Assembly: GCA_018340805.1 (NCBI GenBank)
Contig: JACMZG010001914.1
Span: forward strand, 26,636,043 to 26,700,042
Direction of reading: 5' to 3'
DNA length: 64,000 nt
Source of the DNA: Microvelia longipes
Lineage: Eukaryota; Arthropoda; Insecta; Hemiptera; Veliidae
Position 1 is the first letter of the stretch, and each line of letters opens with the position of its first letter. The notes under the pieces are model-generated. The model saw nothing but the letters and a program-made list of their open reading frames with translations, was not told where the DNA came from and ran no database searches. The position numbers and the translations under genes are program-made. This document shows, piece by piece, positions 1 through 11,245 of the stretch.

Positions 1-1740
1 AAATAATAAAACGAAACAAATACAATAAAAGACAAGTTGCAATAAAAAACAAAATTTGAATATGTTAAGCAATTTACTTTGAAATATAATATGCACTAAT
101 GCATTTAAATCAATACTTGACAAAGACATATAAAAATTAGATTATATAATAATAAAATAAAATCAGAGCTTAAAAACGAATAGACATAAAGACATTATAA
201 TAATATCAAGGTTAAAAGAAAAAGAGAAAAAAAAACAATGAATAAATACAAAATAAATTTAATAAATGACATGTTAAAAAAATGTTTTGTTAAATTATTT
301 ACTTTTTTATTTCTTTTTATTTTTAATTTGACATTTAAACTTCCAATTGAGATATCGAATTTGAAATTGGTCAGTGACGAAATTTTCGAAGTAAGAGGAG
401 ATCATTCAAAAAGAATATACAGATCAACTAAAATGATCTTATAAAAAAAATCAAAAAGAGATCGGTATTCGAAGTTCATTGTTAAAGATCTATAAGTTCA
501 CTTTTAATATTTTTTTAAAAGGTCAATATGATCAAGAAATTGATTTCAATATGTAAAGGAGTGCTGAACGTTGGAAACACTGATAGCTCAAAAATTATAC
601 AAAGAAGTATATTATTAGATATACATGATATATGTTAGTAATTAGTAGTTTAAAAATAAATATTTAAACAAATTAATATTACAAAAAATTGTTTTATTTT
701 ATTTATATAAAATAATTATCAATTAATAAATCTACACAACACCTATTATATACTAAAGTCTAATAAAAAAAAGTTAAAATAATTAATAAAAAAAAGTTAG
801 CTAAACTGCAAGGATAAAAAGAATGTTTGAGATATCTCGAAGACAAATAATAAAACACGAGAAGACAATAAGTTTATAAGGTTTGTCTAATTGAGAAATT
901 CAAAACAATAAAATTCAGGTTTCACTATTCTTTGCTAACTTCCAAAAAAACAATGGACCAAGATAATGGGCCAAATGTCAGCTACTTTTAAGTTGACCTT
1001 ATGGAATGTTGAAAACCGCAGAAGGTCTTTTGAATAGATCAAGTTATTAGTGTGGGTTTATGGAGGCAGACGTTTTCAATTATAAATAATTTGATCGAAG
1101 ATTACGAAATTACAAATATAAATCCACGAATTTAATTACTCAATGGTATAAGTTAAAATCAAAACAAAAATACACTTTTTAAAGAATCAAATTTGTTCTT
1201 ATTAAAATTATACTGCCTTTTGAAGGTATTTTAGTTATTCAAAATAACTTAATAAATAATCGATAATAAATATCGGGAATTTAATAAATATCGATAATAT
1301 GCTGCAAATTGATTAAAAATTTAAAAGTGTCTCAATTTAATTTAAAGAAAGTTAAAAAAATGGATCCCTAAACCATTAAAATAACTTAGCGAAATGATAA
1401 ATGAATGCAGTGCAATGCAATGCTGCGTATTTGGTCGTATTTTCGCAGCGTATTTTCTGTGGACCAGCCTATGCTACCATTAGTAGCATATGGTTTTCTC
1501 TACCAGTTTTATAGCAATCCATTAAACCACAATACGTGGACTGATGATGAATGATATTGAAGGAAAATTGCATGGGACTTATTACGCTAAAATCTAAGAT
1601 ATTCGATTTTCGAGAAAATGTTTATACATCATTAATAGGTCAATGAGGAACCTAGCATGTACACTGGTTTGTATAACAATATATGAAACTTTCGTAGTCA
1701 TTAATAGATCTGTGATAAGGCGATTAGGAAACTACCAAAT
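1..1740. other. AT-rich DNA, nothing recognised
   Basis: No coding frame with amino-acid composition like a real protein and no clear repeat structure. A 68-codon frame at 238-444 is rich in F, L, K and I, as expected from A/T-rich noise, and has no recognisable motif. Confidence 0.6.
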
Positions 1741-1744
1741 AAAC

Positions 1745-1880
1745 CAGTTAGTCCTAGAGCCCAAAGACATGCTGCAGTATAAATTTGGCGAGTTCGAAGC
1801 AGGGAGGATGAGCGTAGCGAATGTGTTGAGAAAAAGTACCAAGGTACCCCATACCCGGTTTTGCTTTCATTGTTTAAGGT
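1745..1880 (+). mobile_element. 3' end fragment of the 5S-containing repeat family
   Basis: This stretch matches the last ~130 bp of the dispersed family seen complete at 28.4-29.2 kb: a GCAGTATAAATTTGGCGA block, then GAAGCAGGGAGGATGAGCG, then a GGTACCCCATACCCG terminus. The upstream 5S-like core is absent, so this is a truncated copy. The 79-codon frame across it (1643-1882) is a by-product. Confidence 0.7.
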
Positions 1881-3185
1881 AAATTTTCAGAAAAATTTGG
1901 TTTAAAGTAGTAAAAATGAGTCACATTTTTCAGGACCAGCTCTAGGACTAAGTGTAATTAGAATCCCCATCGTCTTACTACAGATATATTAATATGTACA
2001 TATAAAAAGATATGACACTTCCTTAAAGTTGGGTTATGAGATAGCTACGAGGAACCATAGAAACCACGGCTCTTCTGTCTAGATTAGATGAAATATACCT
2101 ACACTTGTAATTAAAACAGTAGAACACTATCTTAGGGAGCTGGCAAAAGGGCCCAACAACATTACTACCACTCCTCTCATATTACTACTACTACTAGCAA
2201 TGAGGAATCTACCAAATATATGGTATTGGCGAGGTCGCAATCATACAAATTTGTATCCCTATCATTATAGACTGTTTTTTCTTAGTTATTTGAGATACAT
2301 TTTAAAAAAACTAATTTAGAAAAATAATCAAATTAGTCAAGCCTTTAGGAAATAGCTCTGGGGGAAAGTCGCTTAATTTTGCCCCCCGCTATGATAATAC
2401 TAAAATTAATAAGACAAGTTGCGTGGTTTAAGAGGTGTTTAAATAATCTAACTAGTTATATTGCCCGGTTACCAGTAAATATCAGAGAAACCACTTTATC
2501 TACTCATTTAATAAGGTAATAGAGACTTAGTTCGTGATTCATTAATAGTATCATTTCCAAAAATATATCCATTAATAATTATATTTATTACCTTCATTCA
2601 AAAAGCCCCTGGGTGATGTAAAATATAAATAAAACAACCTTCCTAATAGACAAAAACTTGACATTGACTTTGGTTATTTTCCGGGAAAATATAAATGCCA
2701 CTAATAGTTCAAAGGAAAGTTCCAAAAATATCAAGGATGTGAACTCAATTTGGAGCAAAGCACCTTGCTCGTTTCCTTGTATCGGTTGAGCTATTTTAAT
2801 CAATAGAAACAATAAATAGCTATTACTAGTACAAGAACTTGATTTTACCAAAAACTTCAGATTAGGCTTTTTAGTGTATATTTCTTTCTTTCTGCGGTTC
2901 TTGAATTGATTACGGATGTAAGGGAATACCAGTAGTGGATAAATGAAGAAGACTTAAAAAAATTGTATATTATTTTTACTATATTATTACTTAAAAAACA
3001 ATATTATTTCATTTTTACATGGATGAATTTTTAACATAAAGAGCAAAAGATTTGATAAGGAAATATTAAGGTTGATTAGGAGGTTGTATATTAAGTATAT
3101 ACAACCTCGGTTGTTTACGGTACTTGTTTAGTTATTTACGGAGTCTGTACGGTTTTTTATAGTGTTTGTACGATTGTTTACAGTT
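1881..3185. other. Unassigned AT-rich DNA
   Basis: No gene or repeat could be assigned. A G/C-rich patch near 2,355-2,390 has runs of G and of C flanking TTAATTTTG but no wider structure that I can follow. Confidence 0.5.
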
Positions 3186-3189
3186 TGGA

Positions 3190-3680
3190 TGTCTAGTATA
3201 ATACTACTATTCATACTACTTCACTAGTCTAGTATAATACTGCGACTCATACTACTTCAAAAGTCTAGTATAACACTGCTACTCAAACTAATTCATAAGT
3301 CTAGTATAACAATGCTACTCAAACTAATTCATAAGTCTAGTATAATAATACTATAACTACTATCATAAGTTAGTATAATAACTGCTACTCATACTACTTC
3401 ATAAGTCACTACTCATACTACTTTCATAAGTATAATAGCTCATACTAATACTACTACTCATACTACTTCATAATTTAGTAAACACGCTACTCAAACTAAT
3501 TCAAAGTCTAGTATAATAAACTCTCATACTACTTCATAATTTTAGTATAATACAACTACTCACACTACTTCATAAGTCTAGTATAACACTGCTACTCATA
3601 TTACTTCATAATTTAAGTATAATACAACTACTCACATTACTTCGTAAGTCTAGTGTAATACTACTACTAATACTACTAAG
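3190..3680. repeat. Minisatellite, ~36-bp unit
   Basis: More than ten diverged tandem units built around AGTCTAGTATAATACTACT and ACTCATACTACTTCATA. Unit length varies because TACTACT trinucleotide-like stretches expand and contract inside units. The block ends close to an (AT)n run. Confidence 0.85.
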
Positions 3681-3697
3681 TACTGAAAAACTATAAT

Positions 3698-3701
<4 letters not shown>

Positions 3702-3743
<42 letters not shown>
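3702..3743. repeat. (AT)n microsatellite
   Basis: About 42 bp of uninterrupted AT dinucleotides directly after the 3.2-kb minisatellite. Confidence 0.95.
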
Positions 3744-3746
<3 letters not shown>

Positions 3747-5005
3747 AAGAGTACGATAAAAGATAATAAAAATAATTAGAAGTGATTAAAGATAAAGATG
3801 AAGAATAAGATGATTAAGTATAAAAGCTAATAACTAATAAGACTAAATAAAAAAGACTAAAACGTTAATATCTTAAATCAGCTAAGAACACAATAAAAAG
3901 CAGGGATAAGGTTTGAGTCGATCGCGTGACCAAATATCATCGCATTTTCTTACGTTTTTATAAGTTTTGAGACCTTCACACTACTAACGTCATTAAAACC
4001 ACCCACATCGACCAGAACTTCTTGTTATTTTCGAGAACCACATTTGGTCTTTAAAGTAATAAAAATTACTCAAAAAAAAAATTAGTGAAAGGGTAAAGAA
4101 AATTCGAGGCCAATTTTTTTCTACTCTTGAAATTAACTGGTTTCACTAAAAAAAAAAAAAAATAACAAACAGGCTTTGATAATCAAGAAAAAACATAATT
4201 AAAATAATTATAAAAACACACTGTTGTAGATTAGATTTATAAGTTAAAATAAAAGTTGGTTATTTTCTTCCGTGGCTTTTATTGCTAACTTTATTCTAAT
4301 ATTTGTAAGTCAATTAAATATGACACGTCAAGAGTTAGTATAGAAGAGTATAAGATTCATTCAGGGGTATAATAAGCCAGCATTACAAAACTAAACAACA
4401 GTTCTGTGTTGGAGGCTAGAAAATCCTGTAAAGCAAACGATTATAAGCAAAAAGCTTGTATAAAGTGGATGACGCAAAAAGGGAACTTTACTGACCCCAT
4501 GAACGTTGAATGAGATAGAGAAAAAGGAATAGACTTATCTTCCCTAGTACAGTAATAGACAATGCAGCAAGTATAACACAATTTCAAAACTTCAGAACAA
4601 ATAAAACATTTAAAAGATCTACCTTTATTATATTTAGTAAAATTATTAAGACACGAGGTGGTAACAAACAAAATAAAGTGTATAACTTTTCATTGTTTGT
4701 TTATAACTCAAAATTGGAAATCTTTCATGCTATAGTTTTGCACGCTATATTTAAAGTTAAATTTTCTAGATTATACACCTCAACAATTCATTCATTTTTT
4801 GAGGGTCTTATCTAACCTTTTGTTTACATCCTTTTTCCAATTTTCTTTTGTCTTTTAATTTGACAATGCATTTTATTTAGTTTCATGAGTAACTTATTGA
4901 CTTTTTTTATTTCTTCTTCGGAATGAATATTATATTTATTATTAGTAATTGTAAGTAGACATCTTACCCATTTTGTATGATGTTGTTAGCCTTTACCTTT
5001 AGTTC
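3744..5005. other. AT-rich DNA with one dispersed repeat fragment
   Basis: Mostly unassigned. The part at about 4,480-4,560, read on the minus strand, resembles 34,500-34,620 on the plus strand: both carry a GGGAAGATAAGT block, then a TTCATGGGGTC-like block, then GCGTCATCC. That supports a dispersed repeat rather than a gene. The minus-strand frame at 4441-4671 falls within it and has no domain I recognise. Confidence 0.5.

Positions 5006-5099
<94 letters not shown>
5006..5099. repeat. Interrupted (AT)n microsatellite
   Basis: About 94 bp of AT dinucleotides with phase shifts at TAATAT positions, which suggests several expansions. Confidence 0.95.
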
Positions 5100-5100
<1 letters not shown>

Positions 5101-5147
5101 CTTTGTCTATAGTTTGTGCTAATCTATAATATATATTTATGTTTTAG

Positions 5148-5182
5148 GTATGATTATGACCAGAATGGTCGAAACGTCACTC
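5148..5182 (+). ncRNA. Degenerate hammerhead-ribozyme relic, Penelope type
   Basis: Reads ATGATTA, then a short stem (GACC, loop, GGTC), then GAAACGTC. The second half (stem II closing strand, GAAA, palindromic ACGT followed by C) fits a minimal type I hammerhead, but the first core box deviates from CTGANGA. Probably a decayed Penelope terminal repeat and not an active ribozyme. Confidence 0.4.
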
Positions 5183-5226
5183 TAAAACTGTTGTTTTTAT
5201 TTAACCCTTCGAATTTTTCAAAGAAA

Positions 5227-5261
5227 TTGCGCATATTTATCCCATGGATAAATATGCGCAA
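5227..5261. repeat. Near-perfect hairpin, 16-bp arms
   Basis: Arms 5227-5242 and 5246-5261 are exact reverse complements around a 3-base CAT spacer (TTGCGCATATTTATCC and its complement). The symmetry continues imperfectly outward through AGAAAT/ATTTCT. The flank GCACGGCACA recurs near 27,035, so this is probably one end of a dispersed element. Confidence 0.85.
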
Positions 5262-5284
5262 CATTTCTATATAATATAATGCAC

Positions 5285-5809
5285 GGCACATAGTTAGATC
5301 ATTGACCAACACCAATCTGGTGGATTAAACCATAACACCATTGCTCTGCCATTTTACACATTACTATTTCTCTAGTGAACTTAAATTTGTTTTTCTCCTT
5401 TTGCTAACTTCAAAATCAAACAAATCATAAATCAAACACTATTATTTATATAGAATTATCTTGAGTTATTCTCTAAACTAGAAATAGAGTAACAAAAATA
5501 TTTTAAAGATTAAAGATTTGCTTCGCTTGAAAAAGTGAATGTCAGTAATAATAGGTTTTTGATTTACGAACCTTCGACAGATAAACAGTGTGGGTTTAGC
5601 AAGGGTTTTCAAGGATATCACATTTTTTAAAAAAAAAATTAAATCTAAATATGACCCAATAAGGGAAATGGTTAAAAGGTACGTTACAATATAGTAAGAA
5701 CGTGACAATGCAATTATAGCATTAAACAGGAAAGTAAATATCAAATGGTATTAAAATACTTTTAACAGATAGAGCTGTAAAGTCAGAAGATAAGAAAACT
5801 GCCTCTCTT
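5285..5809. other. AT-rich DNA, nothing recognised
   Basis: No repeat or gene was recognised. The minus-strand 88-codon frame (5478-5744) is dominated by I, L, F and S and has no motif. Confidence 0.5.
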
Positions 5810-6425
5810 AATTGCCACTGACTATCCTCAATCTTCAATGACTATCCTCACTTCTCACCGATTTTTCTTACTCCACACTGCCTATCCTCACTCTTCTCCA
5901 TATTTACTCTTCCCTGTCTATCCTCACTCTTCAATGACTATCCTCACTCTTCTCATATTCACTCTTCACTGTCTATTCACTCTTCAATGACTACCCTCAC
6001 TCTTCCCATATTCACTCTTCACTATCACTCTTCAATGACTATCCTCACTCTTCTCACCGATTTTCTACTCCACACTGCTATCCTCACCTTCTCCATATTT
6101 ACTCTTCCCTGTCTATCCTCACTCTTCAATGACTATCCTCACTCTTCTCCATATTCACTCTTCACTGTCTATTATCACTCTTCAATGACTACCCTCACTC
6201 TTCCCCATATTCACTCTTCACAGTCTATCCTCACTCTTCTCACCGATTTTTCTTACTCCTCACTGAATATCCTCACTCTTCACAGACTATTCTCACTGTC
6301 TCTCCTCAGTCTTCATTGACTATCCTCACCCCTCACTGACTATCCTCATTCCTCACTCTTCACTGACTATCCTCACTCTTCTCACCGATTTTTCTTACTC
6401 CTCACTGACTATCCTCACTGCACAC
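5810..6425. repeat. Pyrimidine-rich minisatellite with higher-order structure
   Basis: Tandem variants of ACTATCCTCACTCTTC. On top of the short unit there is a longer period: the marker CTCACCGATTTTT-like segment recurs near 5855, 6053, 6240 and 6385, giving higher-order units of roughly 145-200 bp. The 110-codon frame within it (5987-6319) is the translated repeat (T, L, S, H, Y) and not a gene. Confidence 0.9.
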
Positions 6426-6429
6426 TATT

Positions 6430-6940
6430 AAAATTAAGATAACAGTTCATCAGAGCAAGCTAAATGCCAAGAAGACAATGAGAGTTAAGAAATGAACGCG
6501 GTTGAATTGGCCAGCAAGTTAAGTCGATTTTAACTATTATGGACCACTAAATAACGCCTATTTTTTAGGAAAACTTATTGATCCATTGCCATGTTATTAT
6601 ATTTTCACAAGTGGGGAAGCCTTATTTCTTTTTTTTCTTACGATTAGAATACGTTTAAAGAAAATCAGAACCTGCTTTTAATCTTACAAATAATCTAAGT
6701 ATCGTTGAAGGTAAGGCGCTTAAAAAAAGAAGCTAAAAATTAAATTACCTATAAACATACAAGAAAATTTTGCTGTGACAAGACAGATTTAAAGCAGGAC
6801 TAACTTAACCTTAACTGTAAATATGCGCAATTATGTTATAAGAATTTGCTAAAAGGTTTTAGTCCTTGTTATCTAAATTAGGGGTAATAAGGAAAAAAGC
6901 TAAAGCAATGAGGAGTAGGCAGGAGATAGTGTCAGCAATA
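6430..6940. other. AT-rich DNA, nothing firm
   Basis: Only a terminal-motif relic (AGAATTTGCTAAAAGG at 6840-6855) relates it to other repeats in the window. Confidence 0.5.
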
Positions 6941-6942
6941 GG

Positions 6943-7345
6943 CAATAGTGGCACGAGATAGGGATGGAGCAATAGAGACTAGAGATATTGCCAGCAATGG
7001 GGATGGGGCAATAGATACTAGAGATACTGACAGCAATAGAGGCAGGCAATAATGACAGCAATGGGAATGGGGCAATAGATACTAGAGATATTGACAGCAA
7101 TAGAGGCAGGTGATAATGACAGCAATGTGGATGAGGCAATATAGTCTAGAGATATTGCCAGCAATAGAGCCAAGTGGTAATGACAGAAAGGGGGATGGGG
7201 CAATAGAGTCTAGAGATATTGCCAGCAATAGAGGCGGGTGATAATGGCAGCAATGGGAATGGGGCAATAGAGACTAGAGATATTGCCAGCATAAGATACA
7301 GGTGATGATGACACCATTAGGGCAATAGAGACAGGTGATAATGAC
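6943..7345. repeat. Minisatellite, 64-bp unit
   Basis: Six or more tandem units marked by CTAGAGATATTGCCAGCAAT, at about 6980, 7018, 7083, 7146, 7210 and 7274; full units have a period of 63-65 bp. The several overlapping minus-strand frames of 61-79 codons are the same repeat translated (a repeating S-I-Y-C-P-I pattern) and should not be annotated as proteins. Confidence 0.93.
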
Positions 7346-7883
7346 AAATCAAAACAATAAATCAGTATAATTATTACCAGTTTAAAATATATAATAAACA
7401 ATAAAACAGTTAGATACACATTATTATTAAATAAATAAACATATTATTTTAATCATAGTATCAATGAATAATACACAAACAATACATAATTACGAGAAAT
7501 GCTTACTCCAATAATAATGTTAATTGATAAGCAAACCTTATTAATAATTCAACCATATTAAAGGCAACATAGGTTTCATGTTACCTAAGCATGGAAATGC
7601 TTCGATACATACCTTAATTTTCAGTGACCTCAAATCAATAATATAATTAATCATTAACTAATATTGTCATAAGCTATATACAACGTTATTAACTCATACA
7701 TTAATCATTTTAAGCTTTATTAGATCCAAGTGTTGATATGTAATTATTATTACAATAAATTGTGGTTATAATTAATATTATTACTGTGGAATGAATATAG
7801 CTTAAGGATCCGGACAACCAAAAAATAGTAGCCAAAGTCAACATATTAACACTGGCCTTAAGCACCCGGCCACTATGCGTCAT
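7346..7883. other. AT-rich DNA, nothing recognised
   Basis: No coding, RNA or repeat signal could be supported here. Confidence 0.5.
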
Positions 7884-7907
7884 AACACACACACACAAAT
7901 ATATATA

Positions 7908-7957
<50 letters not shown>

Positions 7958-7970
7958 TATATATATATGT
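7884..7970. repeat. Compound (AC)n(AT)n microsatellite
   Basis: A short AC run passes into about 70 bp of AT with two TTA interruptions. Confidence 0.95.
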
Positions 7971-8044
7971 ATAATAAAAATGGTTAGTAAAAACTATTGA
8001 TAAAGATGGTTACATTATAGATACTTCAGTTAGGTAAGAAACGG

Positions 8045-8215
8045 TAAGTATTGCTTACTAACTTCAAGACAGCTAACTGAATCTCTCAGAACAGCTAACT
8101 AAGCCTCTCAAGAGAGCTAACTGAATCTCTCAATACAGCCAACTGAATCTCTCAAAACAGCTAACTAAGCCTCTTAAGACAGCTAACTGAATCTATCAAG
8201 ACAGCTAACAAAAAA
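8045..8215. repeat. Minisatellite, ~23-24-bp unit
   Basis: About seven units of AGCTAACTGAATCTCTCAA, with an alternating variant in which ACTGAATC becomes ACTAAGCC. The alternation suggests two-unit (about 47 bp) expansion steps. Confidence 0.9.
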
Positions 8216-8759
8216 TATTTTTTAGATCAAAAGTGTATCAAACAATTAAATATTGTTTATTTTATAAAGCAATCAATAATACAAATTAATATAAACTTCT
8301 AATTTAAATGTAAATCTCATCATGATTGTTCTATACATATAAATTATCAAAATTATAATACGTTTTTAGAATAACTAATTTATTAATAATGTAGGATTAA
8401 AATCAAGAGAAAATGTGTAGAATTGATTAACAGTTTCAGTAATATAAAATAATTAATTTTTATAGAACAATATCGCAGTAATAATTATAATTATAACATT
8501 ATACAATTACCTAGTACTAATAAACAAAAGTTATAGGCCATTTGGGCTCGGGCTCTTTTAAAAAATGTTAAACGTAATTTTTTCCCATAACATTTCATTC
8601 TAAAAATGGTAAATTTATTCTTCAAATCGTTTTGCTCGTCTAGATGAAAATCTAGTTTACTATATAGACTGAAACCCTGCATTTTCAATTAAATTTGACA
8701 GGAAAACTGATTTTAATTTTGCTCTAAATGCTAATCAGACAACCCCATTAAAAATAAAA
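8216..8759. other. AT-rich DNA, nothing recognised
   Basis: No supported gene or repeat. The minus-strand 65-codon frame at 8491-8688 has no known motif. Confidence 0.5.
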
Positions 8760-8785
8760 TGCTACGTCATGCCAGTGACGTAGCA
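8760..8785. repeat. Perfect hairpin, 10-bp arms
   Basis: TGCTACGTCA and its exact complement TGACGTAGCA are separated by 6 bases. It is more GC-rich than its surroundings and is followed by TA-rich DNA leading into (AT)n. Confidence 0.8.
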
Positions 8786-8829
8786 TACAATATTTATAAA
8801 TAAATGAATAAATAAATATAAATAAAAAA

Positions 8830-9110
<281 letters not shown>

Positions 9111-10095
9111 CCTTATAAGTTGTCTTGCCTTTGTTAAGTGCCTTAACTTTGTAAAATTACTAAAAATTGAACTATATAGAATGCACCGTTATACTTTACT
9201 TGATACTGAAGTCAAAACCTAGAGACATTAAAAATTAATATAAAAATTAACATGAGATATTAATTAAGATAGTGTCCTTTGAACTCAAATTCATGTACTA
9301 AATAGCAAAATCCGAGCATTTCTTTAAAATTAAAAAAATGAATTAAGATACTTATCTCATTTAAAACAACCTGCCCATCTTTATTAACACCTTGACACCT
9401 GTGTCTTTTTAACGCTTAAATTTGCGCAGAGAAGAAACTTAAGAAATAAGAACGTAAAATAATAGTACATCAAATAGAAAACAAATTACACAAAAAATGA
9501 AATTTTGTTACTGAGATAATGATTAAATAACATTTTTTTTTAGATTGGATAGAATGGATTGAGATATCAGGTAGCATAAGGAGGTAACTATCAACTAACA
9601 TATATATTTTATATTTTATTGAAGAACACACATTTATTGTGACTCATTTGATGTCAAGTCATGGCCATCACATATTTAATGTGATAAACAAACACAAACA
9701 ATATTCACGATTTAAACAATAACACATGAATCGTGCACGAACCTTTACTTTAAGTCAACAAAGTCGTGGTGATAAAAAAAAATGTGTTAAATATATCACG
9801 AATCCTTCATTAAAAGTATCAGAAAGGGCGATAAAAAGTCAATAATATGATCGATAATAAAATTATTACAATGACTAAATTATAATACTTATAAAAAATT
9901 GATTAAGGTCAGATGATAAGGGTGGAAAGCTGATTTGACAAAAAATACAATAAAAATAAAGAAAATATCTGTTTTCCATAGATGTCCTTTTAGTTTAAAA
10001 TACCCTTTTAAATTTTTTTTTCACGATTTTACAATCATTTGATTTCTTTAAAGATATATCAAAATGCACGCGTCTAAGTTACAGTTAGGATTAAA
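9111..10095. other. AT-rich DNA, nothing recognised
   Basis: No gene. Short inverted matches (such as TCACATATTTAATGTGA near 9,669) are isolated. Confidence 0.5.
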
Positions 10096-10097
10096 AT

Positions 10098-10625
10098 ATC
10101 GGGTAGGGGGTACCTCGGAATGTTTCCTCGTCATATCGGATTCGCTACGCTCATCCTCAATAATTAGAACTAGCATCGCTCGTCCTCGGACTATAAAAAT
10201 CAACAAATTTGTTCTGCGACACGTCTTAGGGCTCACTTTGATTGTTCTAAAACAGTAAATAAATGTATTTGATTACAAGCTGTGACCTATCCAGGAACTG
10301 ACCTCGCTCGATGATACGTAACTTTTATGATCCAACAAAAACTAACAAACCAACATTACCTAGCTGTATGAAAACGAAACTTATTATACCATACTTTTAC
10401 TAAATTTCAACTCAACTGACTTATTTTTTCAATTTCAACTATTTAAAAAAAAAAACGTGTACAAGTCATTCAATAAAAATTGAACTAATGCAGATATTAG
10501 GATGAAAATTTACACAAATTTCGATCTTATATATGACTAGATGCGTGAAAAATCTCATATCAATCGAAAGATTTTTTCGAATTTTATGACTTTTCATAAA
10601 AAACAAAACTTTTCACTTAACACGA
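10098..10625 (-). mobile_element. 5S-containing repeat family, minus-strand copy
   Basis: Read on the minus strand, this follows the family order seen at 28.4-29.2 kb: an A/T-rich body, the 5S-like segment (about 10276-10334), the GGACGAGCGA/GAGTCC-type boxes, and a terminus complementary to GGTACCTCGG. The 5S-like part keeps box-A-like and C-box-like blocks but has substitutions. The overlapping 62- and 64-codon frames at 10,048-10,258 are by-products. Confidence 0.75.
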
Positions 10626-10689
10626 AATGAAATTTGATTCAAGATGGTACATAATTTTTATTAAACTTAAATTTCGAGAAGATTCCAAT

Positions 10690-10790
10690 TTCGTACAAAT
10701 CAACGTCGGCCTTAGCTTCAGCAAATCAACGACAGCCTTAGCTTCAGCAAATCAACGACAGCCTTAGGTTCAGCAAATCCAACGATTTTT
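10690..10790. repeat. Short tandem repeat, ~30-bp unit
   Basis: Three to four copies of CAAATCAACG(A/T)C(A/G)GCCTTAGCTTCAG, the last one diverging. Confidence 0.9.
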
Positions 10791-10974
10791 TAAGTCACCT
10801 TTAAACAGAAGGAACATTGTTTTGTGATATCAATTTAAGAACATCTAAATGGCCAATAAAAAAGGAATTATTACTTTATCTCATCCATACCATCATAAAA
10901 AAGTTATTGCGTTAGCAAAAATAATGCGAAACTGGGATTTCACCAAAATTTTTTATTATCTGTAATAAAAGTTA

Positions 10975-11245
10975 TCTTGCTATGCGTGTGTGTGTGCTTG
11001 TGTGTCTGTTATCAGTAATTAAAGTTATCTGGCTATGCGTGTGTGTGCTTGTGTGTCAGTTATGAGTAATTAAAGTTATCTGGCTATGTGCGTGTGTGCT
11101 TGTGTGTCTGTTATCAGTAATGCGTGTGTGTGCTTGTGTCAGTTATGAGTAATAAAGTTATCTGGCTATGTGTGTGTGCTGTGTGTGTTTATCAGAATTA
11201 AGTTATCTGGCTATGTGTGTGTGTGTGTGTGCATGTGTGTCTGTT
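10975..11245. repeat. GT-rich minisatellite, ~58-bp unit
   Basis: Five tandem units combine AGTTATCTGGCTATG with a (TG)n/CTTGTGTGTCTGTTATC stretch. The flanks (GAAACTGGGATTTCACC before; ACCTCCCTGTGTATTAATGC after) match the CTGT-rich section of the 5S-containing family, so this array seems to have expanded inside a fragment of that family. Confidence 0.85.

Noticed and set aside
5987..6319. 110-codon frame, T/L/S/H rich
   Set aside because: Direct translation of the TATCCTCACTCTTC minisatellite.
6900..7419. Four overlapping minus-strand frames of 61-79 codons
   Set aside because: All are the 64-bp minisatellite in shifted frames, giving near-identical peptides.
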